This document shows, one piece after another, positions 23,728 through 33,113 of a stretch of 33,705 nucleotides of DNA. Under the pieces are notes generated by a model. That model worked only from the letters and a program-made list of their open reading frames with translations, made no database searches and was not told the DNA's origin. A program made the position numbers and the translations under genes. The stretch's first letter is position 1. The number at the start of each line of letters is the position of its first letter. Source of the DNA: Deltaproteobacteria bacterium. Its GTDB lineage: Bacteria > Myxococcota_A > UBA9042. The stretch is taken from assembly GCA_016875335.1 (NCBI GenBank), contig VGRO01000044.1:1-33705 (forward strand), in the 5' to 3' direction.

Positions 23728-24729
23728 CTAGATGAAAACGCCTTTGCGTTCTTGCAGCCCGCGGTCGATCATCGCGGCAATCGCCCGCTTGACCTCGTCG
23801 ACCTTGTGGGCGATGACCGCGTCGTCGTCGTTGGCGTCGCCCTCGAACCACATCGGTTCGCCAAAATACACGCGGTACTTGACCGGTGCTGGCAGCATCG
23901 CCAGCGGACCCAACACGGGCATCAGCGGCGTGATCGGCAGCGACGGCGCACCGATGAGCCGGGCCAGGCCCTTGGCGTCGTAGAGGTTGATCGTCTGCTC
24001 CTCGGCGCCGACGACGGCCACGGGCACCACCGGTGATCGTGTCTCGAGGGCGAGGCGCATGAACCCATGGCCAAACGCGGTCATCTGGTAGCGCTCGCGA
24101 AAAGGCTTGCTGATTCCACGGGCGCCCTCGGGAAAGACCAGGACGGCCTCGTCGGCTTCGAGCAGGCGGCGGCAGTTGTCGGGCAGGCCGGTGACCTGGC
24201 CAGCGCGGTTGCAGAACGTCCCAAAAAAAGGAAGGGATGTCGCGAACTTCTCGACCATGGACCGCACGATGCGCGGCGGATCGCGGTCCATCAACAACGA
24301 CGCGCCAATGACCGCGCCGTCGAAGGGCAATTGCCCAGAATGGTTGGCAATGACCAGGCAACGTCCGTCGGGCACACGGGCGACGTCGTGCACTTCCGCT
24401 CGAAACCACACGCGGTGCAAGAATTCGAGCGCTGGGATGAAGCCCCGCATGCTGTCCGGCGCAAACCCGAACGGGTCTACACCGTATTCTGACAAGTTCT
24501 CGGATGCGAGCAGCAAGCGGAAGCGGCGCTCGACCTCCTCGGGCGGGGCGCGCCATCCACCTGACAACAGCAGCGAGGCGACTTCTTGGCCCGCTTGACC
24601 CAACTCGGCGGCGACACGGTCGATCAGGCTCTGGCGCGCTTGCGGTTCGGCCCAGTGCGCGAGCTGGCCCGCCAGCGTTTCGCCGACTTCTTGCAGGCGC
24701 GCGAATTGGTCGAGCAGGGTCGGGGCCAC
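23728..24729 (-). CDS. PlsC-type glycerolipid acyltransferase family protein
   Basis: A 333-aa protein from GTG 24729. An upstream in-frame ATG at 24813 would add 28 Arg/Gly-rich residues that look non-coding, and neither start has a clear ribosome site. The acyltransferase signature is clear: NHSGQLPFDG (catalytic His and Asp of NHx4D), then FCNRAGQVTG, and VFPEGARGISKPF (the FPEG phosphate-binding motif). YFGEPMWFEG near the end is typical of the PlsC/LPLAT fold. The N-terminal ~110 residues are helical (LLDQFARLQEVGETLAGQL). It probably transfers acyl chains to a lysophospholipid or related lipid at the inner membrane. The exact substrate is unknown. Confidence 0.82.
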   Translation of the reverse strand: MAPTLLDQFARLQEVGETLAGQLAHWAEPQARQSLIDRVAAELGQAGQEVASLLLSGGWRAPPEEVERRFRLLLASENLSEYGVDPFGFAPDSMRGFIPALEFLHRVWFRAEVHDVARVPDGRCLVIANHSGQLPFDGAVIGASLLMDRDPPRIVRSMVEKFATSLPFFGTFCNRAGQVTGLPDNCRRLLEADEAVLVFPEGARGISKPFRERYQMTAFGHGFMRLALETRSPVVPVAVVGAEEQTINLYDAKGLARLIGAPSLPITPLMPVLGPLAMLPAPVKYRVYFGEPMWFEGDANDDDAVIAHKVDEVKRAIAAMIDRGLQERKGVFI

Positions 24730-24967
24730 GGGCAGTCTACAGCGGCACGGCGCCGTCTGCGTAGCTTGGCCCAACCGTCGCGCGCCGCGCAAGCGCCGAC
24801 CCCCGGGTCCCATCAGACCCAGCAACCCGCCGTTCGTCGTGCGGTCGCCGGGCTGGCACGGGAGCGGCTGCGCATCAAGCTGTCGGAACGAGCTTTTGGA
24901 CCGCGGAGTGAAAAAGCACCTGTCAAATCCATGGCATCCATGATGGGGGGGTGCGTTCTGGGGTCGC

Positions 24968-24996
24968 TTGCCCCCGCCGCGCAACCCGGCTACGGT
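24968..24996 (+). promoter_or_regulatory. Promoter of the NCS1 transporter gene
   Basis: TTGCCC (24968-24973), a 17-bp spacer and TACGGT (24991-24996) place the start near 25003, about 32 nt before ATG 25035. The -10 hexamer is identical to that of the DUF4157 gene. Confidence 0.55.
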
Positions 24997-25034
24997 ACAC
25001 GCTTTCCGGCTCCTGTGGCCAACCTGGAGGGACG

Positions 25035-26606
25035 ATGCACGATCCGCAACTCGCGCGCGAAGCGTTGGCGGAACTGCCCGCCGACGTTGCCACCTCGCCG
25101 CTTTTCAACCCGGACCTGGCCCCGGTGCCCGCAGCCCGGCGGGTGTGGACGACCTACAACTACGCGGCGCTGTGGATTTCCATGGCGCACTGCATCCCGA
25201 CCTACACCTTGGCCGGCGGCCTGATCGCCAGTGGCATGAACTGGTGGCAGGCGTTGCTGACCATCGGCCTGGGCAACCTCATCGTGCTGGTGCCGATTCT
25301 GCTCAACGCCCATCCGGGCACCAAGTTCGGCATTCCGTTTCCGGTCTTGGCCCGCTCCAGCTTTGGGACCCAGGGCGCCAACATTCCCGCCGTCCTCCGC
25401 GCCCTGGTCGCGTGCGGTTGGTTCGGCATCAACACCTACATCGGCGGCGAGGCGATCAAGACGTTCATCGCGACGTTCTGGCCGGAATTCAAGAGCTTGG
25501 GCGGAGAATTCAGCCTCGCTGGGCTCAGCCTGTCCAGTGCCGTGACGTTCATGGTCTTCTGGGCCATGAACATTTTCATCATCTATCGCGGCATGAACGC
25601 AGTGCGCATCTTCGAGAACTGGGCGGCGCCGATCGTACTGGTGCTCGCGGCGGCGCTGCTGTGGTGGGTGGTCGACCGCGCAGGAGGCGCCGGTCCGCTC
25701 ATCGACAAGCCCTCGAAGTACAAGGACTTTGCCGAGTTCTGGCCGGCGTTCGTGCCCGCGCTGACCGCCATGGTCGGCTTTTGGGCGACGCTGTCGCTGA
25801 ACATCCCCGATTTCACGAGGTACGGCCGCGGTCAGAAAGAACAGATGGTCGGTCAGGCCCTCGGGTTGCCGACCACCATGATCGCGTTCTCGGCGATGGC
25901 GCTGGTCATCACGTCGGCTTCGAAAGCCGTGCTGCCCGAGGCCGACATCAACGACTTGTGGAACCCGGAGTACTTGCTCGGCCAGTTGACCTCGGCCGCT
26001 GCCCCCAAGGGGTTGGCCGCGCCGCTCATTGCCGACGCTGCGGTGCGGGCCGTCGTGGCGGTCGTGGCCGTGTTCGGCATCGTCGTGGCGACGCTCAGCG
26101 TCAACATCGCTGCCAATGTCGTCAGTCCCGCCAACGATTTTGCCAACCTCGCGCCGCAAAAGATCAGCTTCGAGACCGGTGGACTCATCACCGGCATCCT
26201 CGGCATCTTGTGCATGCCCTGGAAGCTGATGCAGGACCCGGCGACCTACCTGGGCGGCTGGCTCGGTGGCGTGTCGGCGCTGCTGGGGCCGGTGGCGGGG
26301 ATTCTGGTCGCCGACTACTTCCTGGTGCGCAAGACCGAACTCGACGTGGCCGACCTGTATCGGACCAACGGTCGCTATGCCGGCCTGAACCGCGCCGCCC
26401 TGGTGGCTTTGGTTGTCGGTCTGATCCCAAATTTACCGGGATTTTTCAAGGGCATCCACGTCTGGGCCGATCCGCCGGCCGCGCTGGTCAGCCTCTACAC
26501 CTACGCGTGGTTCACGGGCACCCTGCTCGCCGGCGCCGTCTACTGGGGCCTGATGCGCGGCACGGGCGCGGGTCGGCCGCCCAACCACGGGACTGCGACG
26601 CAATAG
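25035..26606 (+). CDS. NCS1-family nucleobase/allantoin/hydantoin permease
   Basis: A 523-aa inner-membrane transporter, 12 segments expected. The start ATG 25035 has a strong GGAGG four bases upstream. It is very close to the PucI/Mhp1 pattern: NPDLAPVPAARRVWTTYNY, ALWISMAHCIPTYTLAGGLI, GMNWWQALLTIGLGN, LLNAHPGTKFGIPFPVLARS, FGTQGANIPAVLRALVACGW and FGINTYIGGEAI in the first half. SLNIPDFTRYGRGQKEQ and the NIAANVVSPANDFANLAPQKI loop follow. These proteins take up purines, allantoin, hydantoins or related compounds with sodium or protons. No hydantoinase, allantoinase or purine gene is adjacent, so the substrate is open. Confidence 0.9.
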   Translation: MHDPQLAREALAELPADVATSPLFNPDLAPVPAARRVWTTYNYAALWISMAHCIPTYTLAGGLIASGMNWWQALLTIGLGNLIVLVPILLNAHPGTKFGIPFPVLARSSFGTQGANIPAVLRALVACGWFGINTYIGGEAIKTFIATFWPEFKSLGGEFSLAGLSLSSAVTFMVFWAMNIFIIYRGMNAVRIFENWAAPIVLVLAAALLWWVVDRAGGAGPLIDKPSKYKDFAEFWPAFVPALTAMVGFWATLSLNIPDFTRYGRGQKEQMVGQALGLPTTMIAFSAMALVITSASKAVLPEADINDLWNPEYLLGQLTSAAAPKGLAAPLIADAAVRAVVAVVAVFGIVVATLSVNIAANVVSPANDFANLAPQKISFETGGLITGILGILCMPWKLMQDPATYLGGWLGGVSALLGPVAGILVADYFLVRKTELDVADLYRTNGRYAGLNRAALVALVVGLIPNLPGFFKGIHVWADPPAALVSLYTYAWFTGTLLAGAVYWGLMRGTGAGRPPNHGTATQ

Positions 26607-26724
26607 GTTGAGAACGCTTGGTACGCGCTGCAGCCGCGATCTGGCCCTTTCGGGGCGCGAATTGGCGTCCACCCATCCTCAAAGTTGCCGTGTCCAGGAT
26701 GAAAACCGATTTGGTTGTGTGTGC

Positions 26725-27615
26725 TTACGCGGGCAGACACGGCGTGACGCGGGCGGCCTGATAGTAGCGCGAAGGCAGCAGGTGGTCGAGCTGCGTGGCG
26801 ATGACGCTCGACGCCTCGACCAGCTTGTCCAACGAGATACCTGTTTCGTAGCCCAGGCCGTGCAGCGCGAACACCAGGTCCTCAGTGGCCAGGTTGCCGC
26901 TCGCTCCGGGAGCATAGGGGCAGCCTCCCAAACCGCCCGCGGACGAATCGAAGGTGCGGATGCCCATTTGCACACCGATGAGCACGTTGGCCAGGGCCGT
27001 GCCGCGGGTGTCGTGGAAGTGCAGGGCGATCCGCTCGAACGGCAACCCAGTGCGTTGCGCCTCGCCGAGCCATCGTGCGACGTCGCCTGGCGTGGCCACG
27101 CCAATCGTGTCGCCGATCGATACCTCGTCGCAGCCGAGGTCGAACAGCTCGCGGGCCACGGCGATGCCTTGGCTTGGCAGGACCTCGCCCTCGTAGGGGC
27201 AGCCGAACACGGTCGACACGTAGCCGCGCACGGCCATGCCGTGGCCCTTGGCCGTGCGGACGATCGACGCGAAGTGGTCGAGCGACTCGCGCAGTGACGC
27301 GCGGATGTTGTGACGCACGAAGGTATCGGTCGCGGCGGTGAAGACAGCGATCTCGCGAACCTGCGCGGCCAGTGCGCGCTCCAGGCCGCGATCGTTGGGC
27401 ACGAGCGCGCTCAGCCGGCAGCCTTCCAGCGCTGCCAGCGCCGCGAAGACCTGCTCGGCATCGGCAAGTTGAGGGATTGCCATGGGGTGGACGAAACTCG
27501 ACACCTCGATGCGCCGCAGGCCGGCCTCGGCCAACGCCTGCACAAAGCGCACCTTGCTGGCGGTGGGGATGCGCACCCGCTCGTTCTGCAGGCCATCGCG
27601 CGGCCCGACTTCCAC
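26725..27615 (-). CDS. liuE: Hydroxymethylglutaryl-CoA lyase
   Basis: Cleaves HMG-CoA to acetoacetate and acetyl-CoA, the last step of leucine degradation. Landmarks are EVGPRDGLQNE (catalytic Arg and Asp), FGCPYEGEV, HFHDTRGTALAN (metal ligands) and GLGGCPYAPGASGNLATED with the catalytic Cys. From GTG 27615 it is 296 aa, but the family normally starts several residues before EVGPRDG. The same frame is open upstream (LSGERVEIVEVG). A CTG at 27639-27637 has GAGG five bases before it, overlapping the BCCP stop, so translation may begin there with a non-standard codon. It is the last gene of the liu operon. Confidence 0.92.
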   Translation of the reverse strand: MEVGPRDGLQNERVRIPTASKVRFVQALAEAGLRRIEVSSFVHPMAIPQLADAEQVFAALAALEGCRLSALVPNDRGLERALAAQVREIAVFTAATDTFVRHNIRASLRESLDHFASIVRTAKGHGMAVRGYVSTVFGCPYEGEVLPSQGIAVARELFDLGCDEVSIGDTIGVATPGDVARWLGEAQRTGLPFERIALHFHDTRGTALANVLIGVQMGIRTFDSSAGGLGGCPYAPGASGNLATEDLVFALHGLGYETGISLDKLVEASSVIATQLDHLLPSRYYQAARVTPCLPA

Positions 27616-27646
27616 GATTTCGACGCGCTCGCCGCTCAGTTTGGCC

Positions 27647-28147
27647 TCACGTTGCCGACAACTCGACCAGGTCCTGACCGGTGTCGACCAGTTGCCCCAC
27701 CGCGCACCATACCTGGGCGACCATGCAGTCGCGCGGCGCGCGCAGGGCGTGTTCCATCTTCATGGCCTCGACGACCACCAGCGGTTGGCCGCTGATCACG
27801 GAGTCGCCGGGTTGCACGTGGACCAGCACGACGCGGCCGGTCATCGGCGCGCGCAAGATCGCGTCGTCGTGCTCCGACTTGCCGGCACGCGTCGCCTCGA
27901 CCGGGGCGAACCGCCACGTGTGGCCCCCGGACGACAGCCATGTCGCGCCCGGTCCAAGGCTGACCGCAACACGGCGCACCACCCCACCGGACTCGACGAG
28001 CAGATCGCCCTGCGAGGTCCACCGCCCAGCCACGTCGGCGACCTCGCGGGCCGCGGCGTCCTGCACCTCGACGCGATGGACCGGCCCCGCGACACGGGCT
28101 GCCACCTCGACAGTGCGGCCTCCCGCAGATCGAAAGAGCCGCTTCAC
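27647..28147 (-). CDS. Biotin carboxyl carrier subunit of 3-methylcrotonyl-CoA carboxylase
   Basis: A 166-aa biotin carrier. The C-terminal ~70 residues form the biotinyl domain, with EAMKMEH placing the biotinylated lysine at K130. They are preceded by APMTGRVV and followed by VGQLVDTGQDLVEL. The N-terminal half (KRLFRSAGGRTVEV, WRFAPVE) resembles the bridging domain normally fused between biotin carboxylase and carrier in MccA. GTG 28147 overlaps the carboxylase stop as GTGA, and GGGGAGG lies five bases upstream, so this is a genuine separate start. The usual single alpha subunit (about 660 aa) is therefore split in two. Confidence 0.9.
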   Translation of the reverse strand: MKRLFRSAGGRTVEVAARVAGPVHRVEVQDAAAREVADVAGRWTSQGDLLVESGGVVRRVAVSLGPGATWLSSGGHTWRFAPVEATRAGKSEHDDAILRAPMTGRVVLVHVQPGDSVISGQPLVVVEAMKMEHALRAPRDCMVAQVWCAVGQLVDTGQDLVELSAT

Positions 28148-29679
28148 TCGGCCTCCCCGCCGACGCGAAAGCCGTCGAGGCACTGCCAGACGTCGGCGGG
28201 GCGGGCAGCCCTGTCGGTCGCCGAACTGGTCGCGGTGCGCGCCAAAGGACCACCCGAGCCGCCCATTGCCAGTGCCGCAAGCGCAGTCTGGTCCGCGTCG
28301 TCGGGCGTGCCAGGCGCACGGTCGCCCCAAGCGGCGTCGAGCCACGTCGTGTGGGCCGCACTGCGCGATGGGTCATTGGCCACGAATGCCTCGTGTGCCA
28401 GCAGTTGCTGCAGGAATCCCAGGTTGGTGCCGACCCCGTGCACCACGGTCTCGGCCAGCGCGGCCTGCAGGCGAGCGGTGGCCTCGCCGCGGTCTCGGCC
28501 CCAGGCGATGATCTTGGCGAGCATCGGGTCGTAGTGCATCGACACCTCATCGCCAGCGCAGAACCCCGCATCGGTGCGCACGAACGGCGCATCCGGCCAC
28601 TCGGCGCGCAACAGCCGTCCGACCTGGGGGACGTATCCGGCGGTCGGATCCTCGGCGTACACCCGCACCTCGATGGCGTGGCCGCGCTGCCGCAACCCAC
28701 CTGGCCAGATGTCGGCCAGCCGTTCGCCGCGGGCCACGCGCAACTGAGCGACGACCAAGTCGGCACCGACCACCAACTCGGTGGCTGGATGCTCGACCTG
28801 CAAGCGGGTGTTCATCTCCAAGAAAAAGTGCTGCCGCGAACACGGGTCGAAAAGGAACTCGACCGTGCCCGCGCCGACGTAGCCGATCTGCGCGGCGAAG
28901 GCCCGGCCGCTCTCGCAGATGCGCTCGCGCTCCTGGGGCGTCAACGCCGGGCAAGGGGACTCCTCGACCACCTTTTGGTGGCGCCGCTGCAGCGTGCAGT
29001 CGCGCTCGAACGCGTGGATCACTTCGCCGTGGCGGTCGCCAAAGACCTGGACCTCGACGTGGCGCGCGCGATCGACGAAGCGCTCGACGAAGAGCCGATC
29101 GCTCTTGAAGGCCGACGCCGCGACGCGACGTGCGCTCGCCAAGGCCGCCGGCAACTGGTCCGCGCGGTCGACCCGCTGCATGCCCTTGCCCCCGCCGCCG
29201 TCCTGGGGTTTGACCAGCATCGGAAAGCCGATGGCTTCGCCCATTTCGCGCAACGCCCTGTCGTCGGTCGCTTCAACGACCCGTGCTGGCGCGGTCGGCA
29301 CGCCGGCGGCCTGCGCAATGGCCTTGGCGGCCGTCTTGGACTGGATGGGCGCGATGACATCGGCCGGCGGCCCGATCCACGTCAGGCCGGCCTTTTCGAC
29401 CGCTCTGGCGAAGTCCGTGTTCTCGCTCAGGAACCCATAGCCCGGGTGCACGGCGTCGGCGCCGGTCCGCTGCGCGGCGCGCAAGAGCGCCTCGATGTTC
29501 AGGTAGCTGTGGGTGCTTTCGGCTGGACCCACGCAAACCGCCTCGTCGCACAGGCGAACGTGGCGGGCCAGCGCGTCGGCCTCGGAAAACACCGCAACGC
29601 TGCCGACGCCGAGCACCCGGCAACCGCGCGCGACGCGGCAGGCGATTTCGCCGCGGTTGGCAATCAACACCTTGCGCAT
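28144..29679 (-). CDS. liuD: Biotin carboxylase subunit of 3-methylcrotonyl-CoA carboxylase
   Basis: Uses ATP and bicarbonate to carboxylate biotin. The 511-aa protein has the full biotin carboxylase core: KVLIANRGEIACRV at the start, HPGYGFLSEN, the ATP-grasp glycine loop PQDGGGGKGMQ, ERDCTLQRRHQKVVEESP, EFLFDP, FFLEMNTRLQVEHPATE with the active Glu and Arg, and MHYDPMLAKIIAWG. The biotinyl domain is absent and is encoded by the overlapping next gene. Assignment to methylcrotonyl-CoA rather than acetyl- or propionyl-CoA carboxylase rests on the operon context. The start lies 5 nt after the liuC stop. Confidence 0.9.
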   Translation of the reverse strand: MRKVLIANRGEIACRVARGCRVLGVGSVAVFSEADALARHVRLCDEAVCVGPAESTHSYLNIEALLRAAQRTGADAVHPGYGFLSENTDFARAVEKAGLTWIGPPADVIAPIQSKTAAKAIAQAAGVPTAPARVVEATDDRALREMGEAIGFPMLVKPQDGGGGKGMQRVDRADQLPAALASARRVAASAFKSDRLFVERFVDRARHVEVQVFGDRHGEVIHAFERDCTLQRRHQKVVEESPCPALTPQERERICESGRAFAAQIGYVGAGTVEFLFDPCSRQHFFLEMNTRLQVEHPATELVVGADLVVAQLRVARGERLADIWPGGLRQRGHAIEVRVYAEDPTAGYVPQVGRLLRAEWPDAPFVRTDAGFCAGDEVSMHYDPMLAKIIAWGRDRGEATARLQAALAETVVHGVGTNLGFLQQLLAHEAFVANDPSRSAAHTTWLDAAWGDRAPGTPDDADQTALAALAMGGSGGPLARTATSSATDRAARPADVWQCLDGFRVGGEAE

Positions 29680-29684
29680 TGTCG

Positions 29685-30455
29685 CTAGGGCACCCAGCCG
29701 GCCTTGCGCCGGGTCAAGAAGGCGACCATGCCCTCCTGCGCCTCGGTGGACACCCGCCGATCGGCAATCAATTCGGCGGTCTGATCGAACACGGCGTGGG
29801 ACGGTTGAAATGCCACGACGTCCACCAATTGCTTGCACGCGAGCAGCGCTTCCGGTCCGCCCTGGACCAACTGAGCCACCACCGCGTCGACGCGCGCATC
29901 GAGATCGTCGTGGGGTACGCAAGCGTGCACCAGGCCCCAACGTTCCGCATCGACCGCGGACACCGTCTCACCGGTCATGAACAGTTGCCGGGCGCGGCTC
30001 GGCCCCACGCGCTCGACCACGAACGGCGAGATGACGCCGGGCAGCAAGCCAAGGCGCACTTCGGTCAGCGCGAACGTCGCGCGATCACTGGCGATCGCGA
30101 TGTCCACCGCGGCAGCCAGCCCTACGCCGCCGCCGCGCGCCGCCCCCTGGATGCGGCCGACGACCGGCTTGGGCGCCTTGGCGATGCGGTGGAACACCCC
30201 GCCCAGGTCGCGGGCGCTCTGCACGTTGGTCGCGCGGTCGGCGTCGGCGTACTGCGCCATCCACGCCAGGTCGGCACCGGCGCAAAACGTCTCGCCGTCG
30301 GCTTGCACCACGATCACCCGCACGGCGGGGTCAGCGCCCCACGCGGCGACCGCGCGGTCGATGGCCTGCAACATCTCTCCGTTGAAGGCGTTTTTCTTCT
30401 CGGGCCGCGCGAGGATCAGGCGCGCGACGCCCTGGTGCGTTTCGGTGCGGATCAT
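29685..30455 (-). CDS. liuC: Methylglutaconyl-CoA hydratase (enoyl-CoA hydratase family)
   Basis: Hydrates 3-methylglutaconyl-CoA to HMG-CoA. The 256-aa protein is a crotonase-fold enzyme with ARPEKKNAFN, the CoA-binding FCAGADLAWM and oxyanion-hole GAARGGGVGLAA. The first catalytic Glu of ordinary enoyl-CoA hydratases is replaced by Gly in GGGVGL. The second is kept in LTEVRLGLLPGVISPFV. Both features match LiuC-type hydratases. ATG 30455 lies 11 nt after the liuB stop, and the product ends 5 nt before the biotin carboxylase start. Confidence 0.9.
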   Translation of the reverse strand: MIRTETHQGVARLILARPEKKNAFNGEMLQAIDRAVAAWGADPAVRVIVVQADGETFCAGADLAWMAQYADADRATNVQSARDLGGVFHRIAKAPKPVVGRIQGAARGGGVGLAAAVDIAIASDRATFALTEVRLGLLPGVISPFVVERVGPSRARQLFMTGETVSAVDAERWGLVHACVPHDDLDARVDAVVAQLVQGGPEALLACKQLVDVVAFQPSHAVFDQTAELIADRRVSTEAQEGMVAFLTRRKAGWVP

Positions 30456-30466
30456 GGGGGTCGGAC

Positions 30467-32074
30467 CTACATACGGAGGACGCCAGGCTGGAAGGGCCCG
30501 AATGCAGCGTTGTGGCACGCCGACAGCGCCAGGCCGAGCACATCGCGCGTCTGGGTCATGGCGATGATGCCGTCGTCCCACAGGCGCGCGGTTGCGTACC
30601 ACGGGTTGCCTTCGCGTTCATAGCGCTCGAGCACGGGCGCCTGGATGGCGCGGACGTCGTCGGCGGACAGTTCGCGGCCATCCTTGCGAACCTGCTCTTG
30701 CTTGACCGTGCTCATCACGTTGGCCGCCTGCTCGCCGCCCATAACGCTGATGCGCGCATTGGGCCACGTGAAAAGGAAACGCGGCTGGTAGGCGCGACCA
30801 CACATGCCATAGTTGCCCGCACCGTACGAACCGCCAATGATCACTGTGATTTTTGGGACATTGGCCGTGGCCACGGCGTGGACCATTTTGGCGCCGTCTT
30901 TGGCAATGCCGCCGTGCTCTGCGCGACTGCCGACCATGAAGCCGGTGATGTTTTGCAGGAAGAGAATCGGCGTCTGCCGCGTGCCGCACAACTCAATGAA
31001 ATGTGTCGCTTTGAGTGCGCTCGGCGAGAAAAGCACGCCATTGTTGGCGACGATGCCCACCGGCATGCCGTGGATGCGCGCGAAACCGCACACGATCTCC
31101 GTGCCGTAGCGCGGCTTGAATTCGTGCATCCGCGATCCGTCGACCACCCTCGCGATGACCTGGCGCACGTCGTAGGGCTGGCGCAGATCGGCCGGCACCA
31201 GTCCGAGCAACTCGTCCGCGTCGTACAGGGGGTCTTGCGGAGCCGCGATCTGGCCGGTCATGGTCTTGTCGCGGTTGAGCGTCGCCACCGCCGAACGCGC
31301 CAAATGCAGGGCATGCAGGTCGTCGTCGGCCAGGTGGTCGGCCACTCCGGAAATCCGCGTGTGCACATCGCCGCCGCCGAGCGCCTCGGCCGAAATCTCC
31401 TCACCGGTCGCGGCCTTGACCAGTGGCGGACCCGCCAAGTAGATGGTGCCCCGGTTGCGCACGATGATGGCCTCGTCGGCCATCGCCGGCACGTATGCGC
31501 CGCCAGCGGTGCACATGCCCATCACCACGGCGATCTGCGGGATGCCGGCGGCCGACAAGCGCGCTTCGTTGTAAAAGATGCGGCCGAAGTGATCGCGGTC
31601 CGGAAACACCTCGCTCTGCAGGGGCAGGAACGCGCCGCCCGAATCGACGAGGTACACACACGGTAGACGGTTCTCGGCGGCTATCTCCTGCGCGCGCAAG
31701 TGTTTCTTGACCGTTAGCGGGTAGTAGCTGCCGCCCTTGACCGTGGCGTCGTTGGCGACGACCAGGCACTGGCGCCCGCAGACCTGACCGATGGCCGTGA
31801 GCACGCCAGCGGCCGCCGCCTCGCCGTCGTACATCTCCCATGCGGCGAGCGGCGACAGTTCGAGCAGCGGGCTGCCCGGGTCCACCAGCGCTTCGATGCG
31901 GTCGCGCGCCAATAGCGCTCCGCGCTCCGTATGCCGTTTGCGCGCCGATTCCGGCCCGCCCTGCCGTGCGGTGGCGAGATCGCGACGCAGGCGATCGTGC
32001 AGCGCCGCGTGGTGCGCACGGTTGGCGTGCCACGTTGGGCTCTGACGGTCGATCGTGGAGGGCAGGACGTCCAT
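30467..32074 (-). CDS. liuB: 3-methylcrotonyl-CoA carboxylase carboxyltransferase subunit
   Basis: Transfers the carboxyl group from carboxybiotin to 3-methylcrotonyl-CoA, giving 3-methylglutaconyl-CoA. At 535 aa it has the length usual for MccB/LiuB. Typical segments are [87 protein letters not shown], and [11 protein letters not shown] near the substrate site. [14 protein letters not shown] is the second oxyanion loop. It is the first gene of the five-gene minus-strand operon. No ribosome site precedes ATG 32074. A promoter candidate 11-39 bp upstream suggests a very short leader. Confidence 0.93.
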   Translation of the reverse strand: MDVLPSTIDRQSPTWHANRAHHAALHDRLRRDLATARQGGPESARKRHTERGALLARDRIEALVDPGSPLLELSPLAAWEMYDGEAAAAGVLTAIGQVCGRQCLVVANDATVKGGSYYPLTVKKHLRAQEIAAENRLPCVYLVDSGGAFLPLQSEVFPDRDHFGRIFYNEARLSAAGIPQIAVVMGMCTAGGAYVPAMADEAIIVRNRGTIYLAGPPLVKAATGEEISAEALGGGDVHTRISGVADHLADDDLHALHLARSAVATLNRDKTMTGQIAAPQDPLYDADELLGLVPADLRQPYDVRQVIARVVDGSRMHEFKPRYGTEIVCGFARIHGMPVGIVANNGVLFSPSALKATHFIELCGTRQTPILFLQNITGFMVGSRAEHGGIAKDGAKMVHAVATANVPKITVIIGGSYGAGNYGMCGRAYQPRFLFTWPNARISVMGGEQAANVMSTVKQEQVRKDGRELSADDVRAIQAPVLERYEREGNPWYATARLWDDGIIAMTQTRDVLGLALSACHNAAFGPFQPGVLRM

Positions 32075-32084
32075 GCGGGCGCGG

Positions 32085-32113
32085 GTTGTACCACGCGGGC
32101 CCCGTGCGTGCCA
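32085..32113 (-). promoter_or_regulatory. Possible promoter of the liu operon
   Basis: On the minus strand TGGCAC (32113-32108), 17 bp and TACAAC (32090-32085) lie so close to ATG 32074 that the transcript would be nearly leaderless. Both hexamers deviate from the form seen elsewhere in the window. No sigma54 -12 GC element follows TGGCAC at the required distance. Confidence 0.3.
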
Positions 32114-32254
32114 GACAGGGGCCGCGCCTCGCCGCGACAATGCCCTGACGCGGGCGCTGCGGGCGCGGTTGCCAACGTCGCCGATCTTTGCCAAAACGCC
32201 CGCCCCCGGCGCCGGCCGGGCTTGCCCGCCATTCCCATCAAGCCAGGAGGAACC

Positions 32255-33022
32255 ATGGAACTTTCCAACGTCATCGCGCTGGTCACCGGCGGCGCGTCGG
32301 GGCTCGGCCGCGCCACCGCCCTGCGTCTGGCGCGCAAGGGCGCCAAGGTCGTCGTCGTCGACCTGCCGGTCAGCCACGGCGCCAACGTGGCCGAAGAAAT
32401 CGGTGACAACGCGCTCTTTTGTGGCTGCGATGTGACCAGCGAGTCCGACGTATCGGCTGCGCTCGATGCGGCCGAGGCACGTTGGGGCACCGTCAACGTC
32501 GCCGTCAACTGCGCTGGCATCGCCGTGGCCAAGCGCACGCTGTCCAAGGGCGGGGCCCACGATCTCGCCACGTTCTCCAAGGTGCTGCACGTCAACGTGG
32601 CAGGTTCGTTCAATGTGATTCGGCTGGTCGCGCAGCGTCTGGCCAGCACCGAAGCGGGGGTGGACGGCGAACGCGGCGTGTTCATCAGCACGGCGAGCGT
32701 TGCCGCGTTCGACGGGCAGATCGGCCAGGCGGCGTACGCGGCGTCCAAGGCCGCCATCGCGGGCATGACCCTGCCGCTGGCCCGCGACCTGATGCACCTG
32801 GGCATGCGCGTCTGCACGATCGCTCCCGGCCTGTTCAAGACGCCGATGCTGGCGTCGCTGCCGGACCAGGTCCAGAACGAATTGGCCAAGCAAGTGCCGT
32901 TTCCGCAGCGCCTCGGCGACCCGGACGAGTATGCGCAATTGGTCGAGCACATCGTCTCGAATCGGATGCTCAACGGCGAGACGATCCGCCTGGACGGCGC
33001 CCTGCGCATGCCGCCCAAGTAG
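32255..33022 (+). CDS. SDR dehydrogenase, 3-hydroxyacyl-CoA dehydrogenase type 2 (HSD10-like)
   Basis: A 255-aa classical short-chain dehydrogenase. Strong AGGAGG lies four bases before ATG 32255. NAD binding is shown by [21 protein letters not shown] and an acidic VVVDL at the end of the second strand. [12 protein letters not shown]148 (STASVAAF), Y161 and K165 (YAASK) form the catalytic set, and PGLFKTPML follows. The [12 protein letters not shown] segment and total length closely fit mitochondrial HSD17B10, which oxidises 2-methyl-3-hydroxybutyryl-CoA in isoleucine degradation. Divergent placement beside the leucine operon supports branched-chain amino acid catabolism. No promoter of the common form was found in the 180-bp divergent gap. 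Confidence 0.88.
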   Translation: MELSNVIALVTGGASGLGRATALRLARKGAKVVVVDLPVSHGANVAEEIGDNALFCGCDVTSESDVSAALDAAEARWGTVNVAVNCAGIAVAKRTLSKGGAHDLATFSKVLHVNVAGSFNVIRLVAQRLASTEAGVDGERGVFISTASVAAFDGQIGQAAYAASKAAIAGMTLPLARDLMHLGMRVCTIAPGLFKTPMLASLPDQVQNELAKQVPFPQRLGDPDEYAQLVEHIVSNRMLNGETIRLDGALRMPPK

Positions 33023-33084
33023 TCGCGGCGGATCGCGAAAGCCCATCCTGTACGGCCGCGGCGCACGCGCGACGCAATTGCCCA

Positions 33085-33113
33085 TTGCGCCACGCGCCGT
33101 TTCGTGCTAACCT
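33085..33113 (+). promoter_or_regulatory. Promoter of the RRM protein gene
   Basis: TTGCGC (33085-33090), a 17-bp spacer and TAACCT (33108-33113) give a start near 33120 and a leader of about 277 nt. Confidence 0.4.

Noticed and set aside
32108-32113. Sigma54 -24 element (TGGCAC) before liuB
   Set aside because: The required GC of the -12 element is absent at the correct distance.
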